NCBI GenBank assembly: GCA_046294625.1
Contig: JBKBKN010000006.1
Coordinates: 62,001-126,000, forward strand
DNA length: 64,000 nucleotides
Source of the DNA: JBKBKN01 sp046294625
Lineage (GTDB): Bacteria; Bacteroidota; Bacteroidia; M30B66
Reading direction: 5' to 3'
Of this stretch, positions 1-15,000 are shown piece after piece. Below the pieces are notes generated by a model. That model made no database searches. It was not told where the DNA came from and saw only the letters and a list, made by a program, of their open reading frames with translations. The translations under genes were made by a program, and so were the position numbers. Each line of letters begins with the position of its first letter. Position 1 is the stretch's first letter.

Positions 1-3000
1 AAATCATCGGTAATGCTCACCGGCGTGCCCAGTCCGGCAATGAAAGAATGAGGGAATGGATCGGCAGGGCCGGGACCTGCAAGTAAGAGATTGTTACCTT
101 TACTTATAAAGAGCTCCGACGCTCTCACCGTGCTTGGGGAAGAGTTTCCGGTTAATACCGATACGGCCGAAGTTGAGTTATCATCACTTCCGCTATTGGC
201 TTGCCAGCCGGCAAAACTATATTCTATTCCTAACCAGTTACCCACATTGTTAAAGCTTCTTGATGCCATGAAATTATGGTCAGAATCCCAACCTGAATCA
301 GCTGCTGAACCTTCTGCAGCAACTGCGTTGTGTAATCCCGTACCACCACTTCTTGAATTGATAAAGATGTTGTTTCGTGCATTCAAGGTCGCTCCAGATA
401 CGGTAGCTAATCGTCGGAACGCTGCACTACCGCTCGCTTGATTTTCTGCACCTTCGATATGTACGGAATTGTAAAACAAATTCAATGTACTACCCGCTAA
501 CATGCGCTCTTCTATTCCATATTTTACACCTCGTATATGGTTGTTGGAACTTGGGCCTGAAACAACTGTATAATCGCCAAATGCTATTTGATTATTGCTG
601 ACAGTTATTGTGCCAACATCGTTATTGAGCAGTTCAATGCCAATGGTACCATAAACCGGGCTTTCAGTGTACATGTCAAAAATGCTATTTTTTGAAATGG
701 TAGCCGAAAAATTTCCGGAAACAGAAATTCCGCGGTTTCGATAGCCACCTGTATTTGACGTGCCTATTGCTAATATCCATGGTCCGTAAATGGTATTATC
801 AGCTATAGTGTTTCCGCTCACAAGGCTTGGTAAGCTGTTATTGCTCACTCGAATGGCAAAGGATGATTGTCCGAAGGCTATAGCTGTATTTTGTAATCCT
901 AAAAAGTAATTGTTAGAAATATTAAAGGTGCCCGATCCGGTATGTTCTATTCCTCTTACATAAGATCCATTACCTAAGGTAGACGCTCCTAAGCATGACA
1001 AATACTCAATATTATTGTTTGAAGCATTTAAGCTTGCTGAAGTACTACTTCTGATACCAAAAATATAGCCTTGTTGAGCCACATTACCAAGTACAGTGAT
1101 TTCGTCTAATGTATTTCCACTAACCGTTGCCTGCGTGTTTCCTGCTATATCAATGCACACAAAAGCGCTGTTTGATACGTTAGAATAGGTCATATTGCGA
1201 ATGACATTATTGTTGATAATAGTAGTGCCCGCACTCACAAAGATTCCGTATGCTTCTGTCGAGTTTACACTGTTGGTCATCATTCCTGTAGCACCAGGTG
1301 CATTACCACCGATAAAGTTGTTTGAAATATTCAAATTGTTAATTGGAATGCCATTGACCAATGGGAAATAGATAGCCACTAACAAAACACTTGGATTGAT
1401 GGTGTGATAAATACTGTTTCCGGTTATGGTCCAATTATCGCCTGATGCCCCCACATTGGAAATACCTTGCGAATACGAAGCAGATCCATAGTTAAATATA
1501 TGATTATCCGAAATAGTAATATCAGCATTGGGTGCAATAGCAGTGCCATCAAAAAGCATACAGTTTCGAGATTGGCCTGTACCGCCAATGGCATTATCGT
1601 GAAATATCAAGTTGCTATTGCCGGGGCCTGTCGTATTGGCTCCACCAATATGAACAATGCCGGATGTGTTTGAAGTATTGGTTGCTCGCAAAACACTATT
1701 ACGCACCTGGTTGCTGGTGGCATGGTTGGCCATGTGCACCACTGCAGAACTAGTATTGGTATTTACAAAGGTTAACCAGCGCCCACTGCCTGCTATACTT
1801 CCGTCTATGATAATCCTATCGGCACCATTCAGACTTATCATGCCCGGCCCACTAATATTTCCGGTGATGACGTGATCAGTAGCTGATCCTGGACGAATGG
1901 TGATAGTATAAGGACCACCGGGGCATTCTGCTATTTCGTTTAATGGTGTTGGTGCTCCGGTAGGCTCTGTTATATTCGTATTTTGAACAATCACTATTAA
2001 ATCACCATCTATTCCATTTTGATTGATTGCTTCAAATAAGCCTCCCGGACCATTGAAGGTCGGATAAGCAGGCGTGCCCGGACCGGTGCCCACATATACA
2101 GTTCCATCCAATGGATTAGATAACACAAATACAGTCGGTGCAGTAGGGGCTACGGCTTGGGTGTTCACATTATTGTTGGTATGAACAGGCTCTGAATTTG
2201 AATTGAATGGCGAAAAGCCAATATTTGGATTACCATTGTTCACCGCCAAATCCTGCGCAGCTACATAATATTGATAAATGTCACCTGCAGTTGGTGTAAC
2301 AGGAATTAAACTGTAGTCAACCTGGAATTCCCAATTGCCGTTGTTTCCATTGCCGGAGATTAAAGTACCCGGAACCGAAGCCCAAGCTGATGGGGCAGGA
2401 GCAGAGCGGCGGTACCATAATCTTGGCACATTTGATCCTGTGGTGGGAACACCAACTCCTACATCAGTGATATTGGCTTCAAGTATTGGAGCAGTAAAAG
2501 GCCCGGAACAACCTAATTGGTTAGGAATAGGCGTGAAGCTTAGTACCGGTGCGAAAATATCTGTACCTGGAACCAAAGGGCTATTGAAGTTGCCGGCATC
2601 GGCACCAATATCAGTTGGAGTGTTAGTGCTGCGGTCATCGCCGTCGAAGTCAACAATTACTCCGGCTATCAGCACACCTGTGCCTTCGGCTGGTGTGTCG
2701 GCGTTCAAACGTAGGTTTGGTGTTGCTGCTGTTGGTGCAACGAAGTTAGGGTTGCCAATTCCTGAGTGTGCATCACTATGTGGTCCATTTCCAATAAACC
2801 ATAGCGGAAGACCATTTCGCACTGTGCTGCCACCATCATTGGAGCCAAACACTGCGTCGATTCCATTGCCATTGTAGTAAATGTTGTAATCTACAATCAA
2901 ATTGCTAGTATTATTGGTCACCATAGCAAAATGGCGATTACTACCACTGACTGCGTTGGAACGTTCGTTTACGAAAATATTATTTCTAATATTATCGTTG

Positions 3001-6000
3001 CCGCTGGAAGGGCTTCCAGAACGAAGGAATGCGAAAGTATGATTAGAGCCGGCGGCAACATTGGTCCCACCAATGTAAACAGAGTTGTGGTAGAAAGTGA
3101 TGAAGTTGGTGCTAGATTTCTCTATACCAACGATGGTTGAGGGAACTGTTTGGCTATTTCCATTTACATCAATTCCTAAACGGATCATGTTATTGGTGAA
3201 AATCAAGCCATTTAGTGCTAAAATACCGGTTTGGCGTGAAGTGGCCGATTGTGCGCTAAAGCTGTGGACAAAGTTACGCGTCACCGTGCTGCCATTAGCT
3301 CCTGTACTGTTAACTATCCCTATTACCGATACGGCTGCTGAAGGCGCTGTACTGGTTAATCCGGAAATAGCATTACGCCCTACAATGATGGTACCTGTTC
3401 CGGTGGCCGTATTTAAAATACCGATGATAGCAGCATTGGCATTTGTTCCTGCATTAGTTGTTGCCGATGTTAAATTGCTGACGGTATTTTGCTCAATGGT
3501 GTAATTTCCGGCTGCAGATGTGTTGATACCAATAACTCTTACTCCCGTGCCTGTGCCACTTGCAGTAAGATTTGCAATGGTATTTCCTGTTACCGATGTG
3601 GTGTTGGTTGAAGCAACTACAATACCGGTGCTTACACCTGTTCCAGATACAGCGATGTCATTGGCATTGCTTGGGTTGCCAATTGTATTATTAGTAATTT
3701 CAAACAAGCCGTTACCGGCATTGATTCCTGTGAATGTTGATGCTCCAGTACCTGTAAGACTGATGTTTCTGATGGTATTTCCTGTGACGGTGTTAAGTGA
3801 AGCCGTACCTGTTGGAAGCACAATGCCATTAAAGGCCACATTGCCGTTATTTTGCCATGCTGCCCCTCCGGCATTGACTGTGCTGCCTCCAATAAAATTG
3901 TTGCTAATGGTATGGCCTGATGAAGCAGTAGTAATCGAAATTGCAGTTTGTGCTACTGCTAACGGCTGAGTTTGGTAAAAATGATTGTTTGAGATGGTCA
4001 GATTGACATTACCTGCCGAGTTTGACAATACCCCTACAGCGTATGCACCCAGCGTAGCTCCGGTAGAAGAGCGTATTTCGTTATTTAGCACGGAATTGTT
4101 TGCATTATTACCTGTGGTAAATTCAACTACCCCACGCCCTGTATTGGTATTGTTATTTTCAAGTATAAGATTTTGCAAGGTATTATTTACTGCATCATTC
4201 AGAAAGCGAATAGTTGCTCCAGTGTTTCCTGCTGTGGAGTTGGTGTGTCTGAAAGTTAACCAACGGTTTCCATCATTGCTGTGTTGACCATCAATGGTTA
4301 GTCTGTCAGCACCGTTAATCGGAATGAGTGGTATTCCGATTGCAAGGTTAGCATTGTTGGTGATTAAAAGTGATGTTGCAGAACTGGGCTGAATGCGAAC
4401 AGTAAAATTACTGGCCGCAGGGGATTCTGTCCATTCATTCAGCGCAATCAAGCCGGATTCGTTCACCAAATCGGAAATGATGCTTGCGGTAACATTGCCT
4501 GAAAGGATACTGTTGTTAATCACATCAAATAAACCACCGCCATTGGTGATGGATGGTACCATACCACCGGTTCCCACGGTAATCGGACCGCTAATCGTAC
4601 CGCCATTGTTAGCAATCATGTAATAACCCAAAAGGTTATCAGGCACCACATTCATACTTAAAACCGGCGTTGCATAACTACTGCCAAATAAGTGATAAGT
4701 TCCAGTAGCTGTTGTGCTTCGGACAATATGATGTACTAAATTCGTTAAACCGTTTTCGGTAAGTGCTGTTCTCCCGGCTGAAGTTAAATTAGCAGCATTA
4801 TTAATGATCAAAGCTTCCCAACGATGATCGGTGAGCAATGAAGAAACTCCTAATCCGGCTGTTCCACCTGTTGGCGCATCGAACACTTCTACTTTAATGA
4901 CAACATTTCCTGCTGTATTAGCTGTGGTTGGATTAATTAACTGGAATAATTGATATTCGGCTTTACCTACAGGCCAATTATAGGTACCTGCTGCAGTTAA
5001 GTTCACAGGTAGCGTTCTTGCAATCGGGCCATGCACGTAGCTTGTTGTGCTTCCACCCACCACGTTGGCTACAGCTGTTCCTAGTACCGTGATGAGGTTG
5101 GTGTTGGTAGTTGTTAGCAAGCCATTTATAAGTGTGAGCGTGGTCACATTCAATGGAGCCGTGAGTGTGGCGCCTGCTGTATTGTTAACAATTAAACCTC
5201 CTAGTGTATTGGATGTATAGTTTCCAATGTTGAAGTTTTGCATGGTTGAACCAGTTAATGCAAACACAGAACCCGCTGCGCTACCGTTAATTTCACCATT
5301 ATTGGTCAACAAGCCATTCAAATTAATAGTGCGCCCATTCATGTTTAGTAAAGCGCCGCTATTTACTGTTATGTCATTGAAAGTAAATACAGCTGGAACA
5401 GTTCCAATCACATTAGCTACCGGATTTGCAGCAGTAAGCTGATTGATCACGCCTCCAGTGATGGTACCTGCAATAGTTAAGGTCTGCGAAGCTGTTCCTT
5501 CTAAAGTTATGGTTGAACCGGCGGAATTGGCTGTCAACACTGCGCCGGCAACGACAGAAATTGGCGTTGCACCCGCTAAGCGAAGGTTATGGCCATTCAA
5601 GTTTAAAGTAGTGTTGCCTCCGATTCCATTGATGGTAACCGTACCTTGCGCAAAGGTTTGTCCCATCAGGGATTTTACACCGCCATTAGCAATCACATTC
5701 ACAGCTCCGTAACCTGGCGCCGGAATGTTCAAAATGTCTTGATTCGATGACAAGGCATTGAAATTTACTATCGAAGTTGGCCCAAAGGTATAGGTCTGGA
5801 ATATCGGCATTGGGTTGGCATTGGTGTTGGTGGTTGTGAAAATGGCACCATTTACCATGTTAAAGGTACCTGAGCCTGCTCCCGGACCAGTTATAACAAA
5901 TCCTCCATCGGAAAGCGTTGCTCCAGAAGTATTGATGGTGATGCCTTGCACATTGATATCTGTGGTTAATGTTTTAGCTACTGCACCTTCTAAGGCGATA

Positions 6001-9000
6001 ATACCGTAGTTGGTCATTGTGCCCACATTAGTTGGGTTATTAGGTATGTTGTGTGCTGTAGTACCTGCAAATAAAACGGTACTGTTTGGCGCTAAAGACA
6101 CATTGGTACCGGTGAAGCTGGGTAGTAGCGGCAAAGTAGTCGTTCTCGTGGTACGATAGGTAGCGCCATTGGCAACAGCAAATGTTCCTGCAGCATTTCC
6201 GGTGATGATTAATCCATTATCCCACAACACACCATTGTTCACACTCAAGTTACCGTTAACAGTAATGGCAGCGGTGATAGCTCCAGTTGCAGATGTTTGC
6301 CCTGCATTGTTCCATGTTAAATTACCAAATGTTCCTTGGAAGGTAGCCGGATTGGTCGTGGTGATGCCTGTGATATTACAGTTTGACGTATTGTTCCATG
6401 TAGCCAATGGAGCTGCAACCGAGTTAGGAATATTTCCGCCGTTTCTATTATGGTTATAAGTTCCTCCAGCCGTAAATACAAGGTTAGATGCAGCTGCGCT
6501 AGTTATGGTTCCGCCATTGTTATTCAGCGTACCTGATACGGTAAACACATTGCTCGTAACCCCACTGGTGATGAGTGTATGCTGTTGCGAACCATTGTCA
6601 TCCAAATTAAATATACCTGAAATATCAGCAGCTTGGTTGGTTGCACCCGTCATGGTGAGGGTAAGTTGTATAGTACCCCCCATGGTGAAAGAAGAACCGT
6701 TGGCCACCGTGAAATTTGTAGAATTGGCTGGGCCATTTATGGTAAAGGTTTTTGCCCCTGCCGGAACTGTTGCTGCTTCAAAAGTGATATTGGTGTTATT
6801 GGTTACGGCAACCTGAGCCGTGGTTTGCGTAGGCACATTAATAGCTGTAGATGTACCACCGTTGTTAAATAGCAGGATATCGCTGGGTTGAGGCGAGACG
6901 CGAGTCGGCAACCAATTGTTGGCATCCTGAAAATCGTGCGAACCAGAAGTAGGTTGCCATACATAAGGCTGGGCAGCATTCACTCTTCCTGTAAATTCGC
7001 CGTTATGCAAAGGCGCTGTGGTTTCGTTTTGAACCAAAAATGACAAATTTGGCGTGGTTGCGGTATTGTTATATTGAGTCCAGGCAGTGCCATCCCAACG
7101 ATTCACTCTGATATTGCCGTAAGTGCCAACCACGTCGGCGGCTACCCCTGACAGGAGATTTACATTTCCTGTGCCAATTCCGGTGTATGAGTAAGTCCCA
7201 TTTCCTGCTTCACTGTCTGTAAATCGCCAATAACGTGTTAAATGGTCGGTAGATGTTCCGTCTTGTGGATGTTGGTCATCCACTACATTGGCGCCGATGA
7301 GCCTGAATGCGGGTGTCGCACTAGATGATGTGAAGCGCAAGTTTGCAGGCGAATATTCTGCCGTACCGGTGATGTCACCAATAGGGAAAATATAGTCTGT
7401 GTTGGCAGCAATACCTCCCGGGATTGCCCTTCGCAGATAACCTGTTCCATTGGTTACTACCATGTTGTTCACACCCCCACCTACTATGCCATTTGTGGCA
7501 GTGCTCAATACTGTGAGGTTACTGCTGCCCTGCATAATTAGTCTTCCGGAAGTTAAAGTTAATCCGGTAGGCGAACCATGTAATTCTACACTGCTGGTTT
7601 GCTCCACTGTGTTAGCGCTATTGATATTCAATCTTAATTCATTGAGCTCGTTAATTGAGCTTGGGATATAGAGATTTGGATTATTGTTGCCGGTTCCGGG
7701 ACCAAACCACAAGTTGGAGAAGATACCCGATTGCAGCGACATGCTTGCTAGTGGGGCGATGGATGAGCCATTTAACGCAAGAGTATTGATATTGCCTGCG
7801 CTACCGCCGATATTAAAATCGCCATTGGTCAACACTAGTGTTCCGCTTACTCCAATATTTAAACTTATGCCACCCAAACGGTTCATGGTGACACCTGCAG
7901 CATTGTTAATGGTAAGGTTGGTGCAGGTGTTAGTTCCCGGGATTGCATTGTGTAAACCACTTCCAGTAATTTGTGCTGTTGTTCCATTAAATACATAGTT
8001 AGCCAAAGCACCGTAAATTCTATTTGCAGTTTGAATGTTACCGACTGCGCCATCGGCTGCCAGAGCTATTCCTTGGGGATGTCCTATACCTAATGTGGCT
8101 GTGGTGGCATTTGCATTGGTAAAAGTAGTGTTAGGACCGCCTTCTATGAGATTGGTACCCAACCATAAAATACCATTATTGGTGAATGACCGCACTGCTG
8201 ACGGACTTCCCAAATCGATACCGGTATTCAATGTGAGCTCAGCATTCACATTTACAGTGAAATTCATCAAGGCATCGGTACTGAATGTGCCGCCACTCAC
8301 ATTGTAAGTTCTGTTTGGTCCTGCTACAAAGTTCATGGCTTGAACTCCGGTTCCTGTTCCAAGTATGGGTACAAAGCTACCTCCACTTTGATTATAGCTT
8401 CCCGTAAGGTTCAATGTGCTGGCTCCTGTTCCACTAGCATAACCAATCATTCCGAAGGTGCCATCGCTTAAGTTAAAGTCACCATTAATATTAACATTGA
8501 TAGCAGTAGAGCTGAAAACCAAGCGACCCGTACCGGTTGATAACAGATTAAAATCGCCCTTCACTATAACATTATTGCCAAAGCCCAATACAATATCAGC
8601 AGTTTGCGAAGGACAATTATATTCTACTGTTCCGTAACCTCCGGTTGGTGCCCCTAATCCACCTACAGGGTTATTCACTACAATTCCGGTGAGTCGGCAA
8701 ATGGAGGAAATATCCCAAGTGGCCTGAGGCACAACGCCTCCATCTGTTGTATGAACATAAAGTGCATTGGCATTAAATACAGTAGTTATAACACTGCTAC
8801 CGAAAATTTGCCCTTCATTGATTATTGTTCCATTGACAATCATTCGGGCGTTTGTAGTTAAGCTGAAGTCGTTACCAGGTCCATCTTTCACGGTCATGGT
8901 AACACCCGGATTAATAATCAAGGTAGAATTATCGGTAGCATCGAATGAAAGTTGATCCACATCCACATTCACATCGAGCGTCACCCGATGGTTGTTACGA

Positions 9001-12000
9001 ATCAAGATACCTAAAGAATTATCCGCATTCGGGAAGGTTGTAGCAGGTACCCAGTTGCTTAAATTGTCGGTTGAAATTTCCCATGTAGCAGGATCACTCC
9101 AGTTGCCCCAGGCTACCGAACGATAAAAGAAAGTATTAACTGTTTCGCGGCCAGTCCATTGATTGTTATTCAATGGTGCTGAAACCTGATTCAAAGGCGC
9201 TGTGGTAATGGACAAAATATTGCCTGAATTGGTTGAGCTATAACCCCACCATGCCGGAACGGTATTGTTTCTCAAAGCCCCGTTTATGTTTGCTAAGGTG
9301 CCTACTACGTCAGCGGCGGTGAAATGAAAGTCGGCTGTATAGGTATAGGTAGCAATATTGGTGGTAAATGCCCAATGACGGTTCAAATAGTTGCTCGAAG
9401 GAGCTACATCGGGATGGGCCGAATTGATTACTCTCACGCCTATAGTGTTGCCTGAATTGACACTTGTGGTCAATACCACCGGGGAGTATTCGCGTGTGCC
9501 GGTGATATCGCCTATTGGGAATGTAAAACTGGTAAATGAAGCGGCATTGTTGGCATAGGTTTTAATCAATTGACCTGTTCCATTGGTTACCACCATATTG
9601 TTTACATCAGGTGTATTACCACCAATGGCTAAACTGTTATTGGTGTTGGAAAGGGTAAGGTTAAAATTATCCAGTAGAAGCAAGCCTTGATTTAAATTTA
9701 AGGCTGTTGTTACTGCGACATTGTTGGTGAGCGTAACACCATTGTTTCCACCTGCAGTATTGTCAATAGTGAGCGTGTTTACAGTGGCTGGTAAGCCATT
9801 GCCTGTAACCTGAGCAGTGGTGCCTGTGTAGATGTAGTTGGCAGCAGTGTTGTAAGCTCTTGTGCCGCTTACTTGAATGTTTCCGATGGCTCCTGTTGTG
9901 GTTATGCCGTCCGGCGAGCCGATGCCCAGTGTTCCGCCTGAAGCTAGGGTAAAGGTGGTTGCTCCGGTGGTATTGGTCACTAAGTTAGGTCCACACATGA
10001 GTGTACCATTAACGGTCATGCCTCCCGCATTTGCAAAATTGATATTCGCACCAAGGCGAGCTGTAGCTCCTGCTGCAATAGTGAAGCTACGTGAAGCATC
10101 TAATGTGAGGGGGCTATTGAAAGTAACATCTGCACCAGCTAAATTCACTGCATAATTAGTTCGTACATTATTCACCGTGCCGCCTGTTTGGCTGTATGTT
10201 CGGTTGGTTCCATTCATGTTAAACAACTGAATGCCCGTAGATGCACCAGTTTGAAATGAACCACCTGTTTGATTATAGTTTCCAAATAAATTAAGCGTGG
10301 TAACAGCTGTACCACCATTATTCATAATAAGATTACCTGCTTGAATCAGTAGATCTCCATTCACCACAGTGGTTGATGCGGTTCCGCTGTGAATAGCTAT
10401 GGCTTGTCCATTGGTGTTTTGCACACGGAAGTTGCCATTGATGGTTACTGTAGCTGCGAAAGCAAGGCTGAACACTGCTGTGCTTTGCGATGCACAATTC
10501 CAAGTGAAATTTCCGTAAGTTTGACCGTTTACACCCATGTTGGTGATGGCGGTTCCGTTGGTGATGCCCGTTACTTCAAATGTGCTTGCAGCATCATAAG
10601 TAACTTGAGTAGGAGCCGGAACAACTCCTCCGTTGGCCGCGTGGCGGTATGTAGAGCCGGAATTATAAACTAAAGTTCCGGTGTAAACATGAGTAGCCAC
10701 ACTTTGGTTAATCACCGTTCCATTCACTGTCATATCAGGAGCTGCAGGCCCATTGGCTAAGGTAAAGATCACACCGCTGGCAATGGTAAGCGTTCCATCT
10801 ACTAATAAGTCATCTGCCGTGGTGTTTACGTTCATGGTCACATTGTGTCCGTTGCGAACCCAGATTAAATTTGAGTTCAAATGGTTAGGAATTGCAGTAG
10901 CCGGAACAGGAGCCGGGCTGATAAATGCAGGATCGCTTGATACTTCCCAAATGGCTAAGTTGTTCCAGTTTCCACTCGCAACTGTTCTGTAATGTAAAGG
11001 TATATTGCTTCGTCCGGTGTAATCTGCTGTAGGTGTACTTACTACTACTAATGGCAACAAGGGATTTATGGCCGTGGTGGTCAATATGTTATTGGTTACA
11101 TCCACCGTAGAATTCAGTTCGGACCAAGTGCCATTGAAGAATTGCGCTAAACGCAGGTCAGCTTCATTGCCTACCACATCCGCATCTTTATATTGCATCC
11201 GCATAATGGCTGTGTTGGCTGTAGTATTGTTGGTCGTAAATGCCCAATAGCGATTCAGGTAAGCCGGATTGCTGGCCAATTCATTCGGTTGCATGGCTTG
11301 AATCACCCGAACGCCAACATTTTTACCGGTGGTCAAGGCTGTAAATTCGATAGACACCGGTGTGTATTCCGGAGTGCCATTAATTTCGCCTACAGGATAA
11401 ACAAATTCAGCTTGTGCGCCTGATGTAAAGTTTTTAATTAATTGGCCTGTACCATTGATCACAATCATGGTATTTTCATCAAATGGGCCACCGGTGAGTG
11501 CAGTTAAGTTATTGGTATTGGATAAAGTGAGATTACCGTTGTTGATAATGATGCGTCCAGAGTTCAGATTTAGGCTTGTAGGCAGGGTGATAGAATTACT
11601 TGCCATGTTAAGCGTACCTTGATTGATGGTAAGGCCTCTTGACCCCATACCTGTGATATTGTTGGTTAATGTAACGGTTGTAGGATTATCTATAGTAATC
11701 CCCCCTTCACTGGCAGGAGCAAGCGGTAATAAATTGCCGGTTACTTGATCAGTAGTTCCATTATAGATAAAATGTCCCCTATGACCTGCGGCAATGGTGC
11801 GAGTTGCAGTTTGAATGTTGCCTGTGCCTGCCAAAGTACTTATGCCTTGTGGATGACCAATACCGAGTGTCGTTAGTGTGTTGGCCGCACTGACCATTAC
11901 GAAGGCACCAGCTCCTGAAATAATTCTATCCTGCATGTATAACTGCCCATTGGTATTTAGGGTGAATGTATTACCAGATGGGATAGTGATGTTGCTTTCT

Positions 12001-15000
12001 AAAGTTAATACCCCACCAGGTTGCACCGAAGGATTGATACCGGCAAAATTGGCGGTACCACCACTTTGCACGTAAGTTTTATTGGTTACATTATCTCCGA
12101 AGAATTGTAGTGTTTGAACGCCTGTAGAAGCGCCTCTTTGGAATGTACCTCCTGTTTGGAAATAATCACCAAACAATGAAACATTTGTAACACTGCTACC
12201 TGCGTTATTCAGGTTTAAAATACCACCGGTGATTTTTAAGGTATCTCTTATAGTAATGTTGGTTAAGGCTCCTGAGCCAAAAGAAACAGCATTGCTTCCT
12301 ACACCCGTATTCGTAATTTCAAATGTACCATTGAAGGTTGTACCATTCATGGCAAAGTTTACATTGGCGGCGGTTTGTCCGGAGCAATTATATCTGAACT
12401 TTCCATATTGCTTTCCGGCTCCGCCAATGTTGCTTAAGGCTGCTCCAGTGGTATTTGATGTAATACCTGTGATGTTGAGCAACGAAGCTGCATCCCAGGT
12501 GGCATTCATCACCGGACCACCATCTCTGTCGTGACGATATTCAGATCCGGCATAGAAAAAGTTACTTCCATTCGTGTTAGGTACAACCGTGCCCGAAGTT
12601 TGATTAATTAAAGTGCCATAGACATATAATACAGGTGTGTAATTGTTGATAGCAGCACCGTCAATCACTACTTCATCACCAGCCGCAATGGTGGTAGTAA
12701 CGCTATTGGTAAAGGTGGGCGCTGCTGCTGCCGGAGAAGTGGGCGAGGAGAAGTTAGGGTCAGTATCTGTTTCCCAGGTATTTACATCTGTCCAGTTGCC
12801 GCTGGCCACAGAGCGGTAATAAAGCTGATTGCTTTCACGACCGGTGTATATTGTGGTGGTGTTTAAAGGGGTGGAAATATTGGTTAATGTAGTAGTATTG
12901 GATAATACATTCCCGCTTGCAGCACTAGGAGATGAAAGCCAGTTGCCGCTCAAGAAACGCGAAATTCTTAAATTGCTTTCAGTCCCATTAATATCGGCTG
13001 ACGGGTATTGAAAACTGAGATCAAAACTTGCGGCTCCACCACCGGTAAACACCCAATGGCGGCTCAAAAAGTCTGCCGGTGTGCCTAAGCTCGGGGCAAC
13101 ATCATCAACCACACGCACACCAATGTTTTGAGCTGCCATTGCAGGAGCTGCTGCAAAGTTGATGGTTACCGGACTATATTCCACAGTATTAGAAGGACCT
13201 GAGGCATCTCCTATCGGGTAAGTAAATGAACCAGCAAATCCGGCGACAAATCCTTTCACAAACTGACCGCTACCATCTGCAACCACCATAGTGGTGGCTG
13301 ATGGAGTTCCATTCACTACTGCATTATTACCTAAAGTGATGCTCAAATTGTTTGATGCTCCTAAGCGCAATAAACCATTGTTCAAGTTTAGTGCGCTTGT
13401 GATAGAAGTAATGCTATTGGTCAGTGTTACACCTGCTATATTATCAATAGTCAAACTATTAACTGTTGTGGGTAAGGCGTTTCCTGTTACTTGCGCTGAA
13501 GTACCATTATATATGTAATTGGAAGTAGTTAAAAAAGTTCGTGTTGTGGTTTGAATATTCCCGGTAGGGTTGCCTGCTGTGGTAATTCCGTCGGGCGAAC
13601 CGATGCCCAAGGTAGAACCGGCTGCAATAGAGAAAGTATTGGCTGAACCACCGGAAATCACAAAGTTCTGACAAAGCAATGTTCCATTAGCTGTAACAGT
13701 AAATGATCTGCTTGGCGATAATGCGATATCAGCATTTAAAGTTACCACAGCAGATGCAGCATTCACGGCGTAATTTATGCGAGTATTGTTAATTGTTCCG
13801 CTGATATAGTTGTATTGTGTCGCGATTCCGTTTAAATTAAGTACTGAAATGCCAGTGGTTGTTCCAGTAGAAGTGAACGTTCCGCCATTTTGTATATAGT
13901 TTCCCAATAAATTGATGGTTCCGATACCTGTAGATGTGGATAAGCTCATATCTAATGTGCCTCCCATTAATTCAAGGTTGCCGGAAAGATTCAATACACC
14001 GCTGCCACTTGAAGCATTTTGCGCAAAAGAAAAAGTACCTCCTTGCATATCGAATTTTCCTGCTACATTCAGGGTTGCCGTACCAGTAGTACCTGTTTTA
14101 GCATAGTACAAACCTGCAATCATTTCAAAATCACCATTTACATTGAGAACTCCTGATGCAGTGCCACCTATGAGTGATAATACTTGATTGTTGGTGTTTT
14201 CTATTCTAAAATTACCGCGACAGGTCATCGTGCCGGTAACGAGAGTGGTTGTTTGGCCAGCGCAGTTCCAAGTAAAGTTGCCAAATCCACCAGTAGGATT
14301 AAGACCTGCCGGCACTGTTCCGGTTGCACCTGAAACAAGGCATGTGGAATTGTCATCCCATGTTGCTGCAGGTATGGTACCAGCAGGTCTGGCATGTTCA
14401 TAGAAACTACCTGCATTGAACACAAGCCCTCCGGTTGGGGTGATGGTTCCAATAGTGGCGGCATTTCCATTAATAACCGTACCATTGACCACCGCCCCAA
14501 AAGTGCCACCGGCTGGTATAGTCAGAGTGATTCCGGAAGCAATAGTTAAAGTTCCATTTATGGTTATTTCATCTGCCGATGTGGTCACGTTTACAGTCAC
14601 ATTATGGCCACTTCTGATTTCAATGCCATCAGAGTTGGTATTGTTAGGGATAACAGTAGCTGCAGTCCAGGGACCTGTGGAAGTCGGACCTGTTTCCCAG
14701 GTGGCGAGTGCATTCCAGTTGCCGTTTCCGGTACTGCGATAGAATAAACCGCTATTGGCTCTTGCGGTGATGTCAAAAGCTGTGGCCGAACCGGGATTGA
14801 TGAAGTTGGTTTCATTATTTACACTGAACGTATTGGAAGCAAGGGTAGTGCTCGCATTTTCTGACCAGTTTCCCGTTACGGAGCTGAATTTATTAAAACG
14901 TAAATTAGCTTCTACACCCACCACATCAGCAGGTACATAGGTAAATGATGCGTTCACAGTAGCTGTGCCCGTAGCACTGTTGGTAAATAACCAATGTCGG

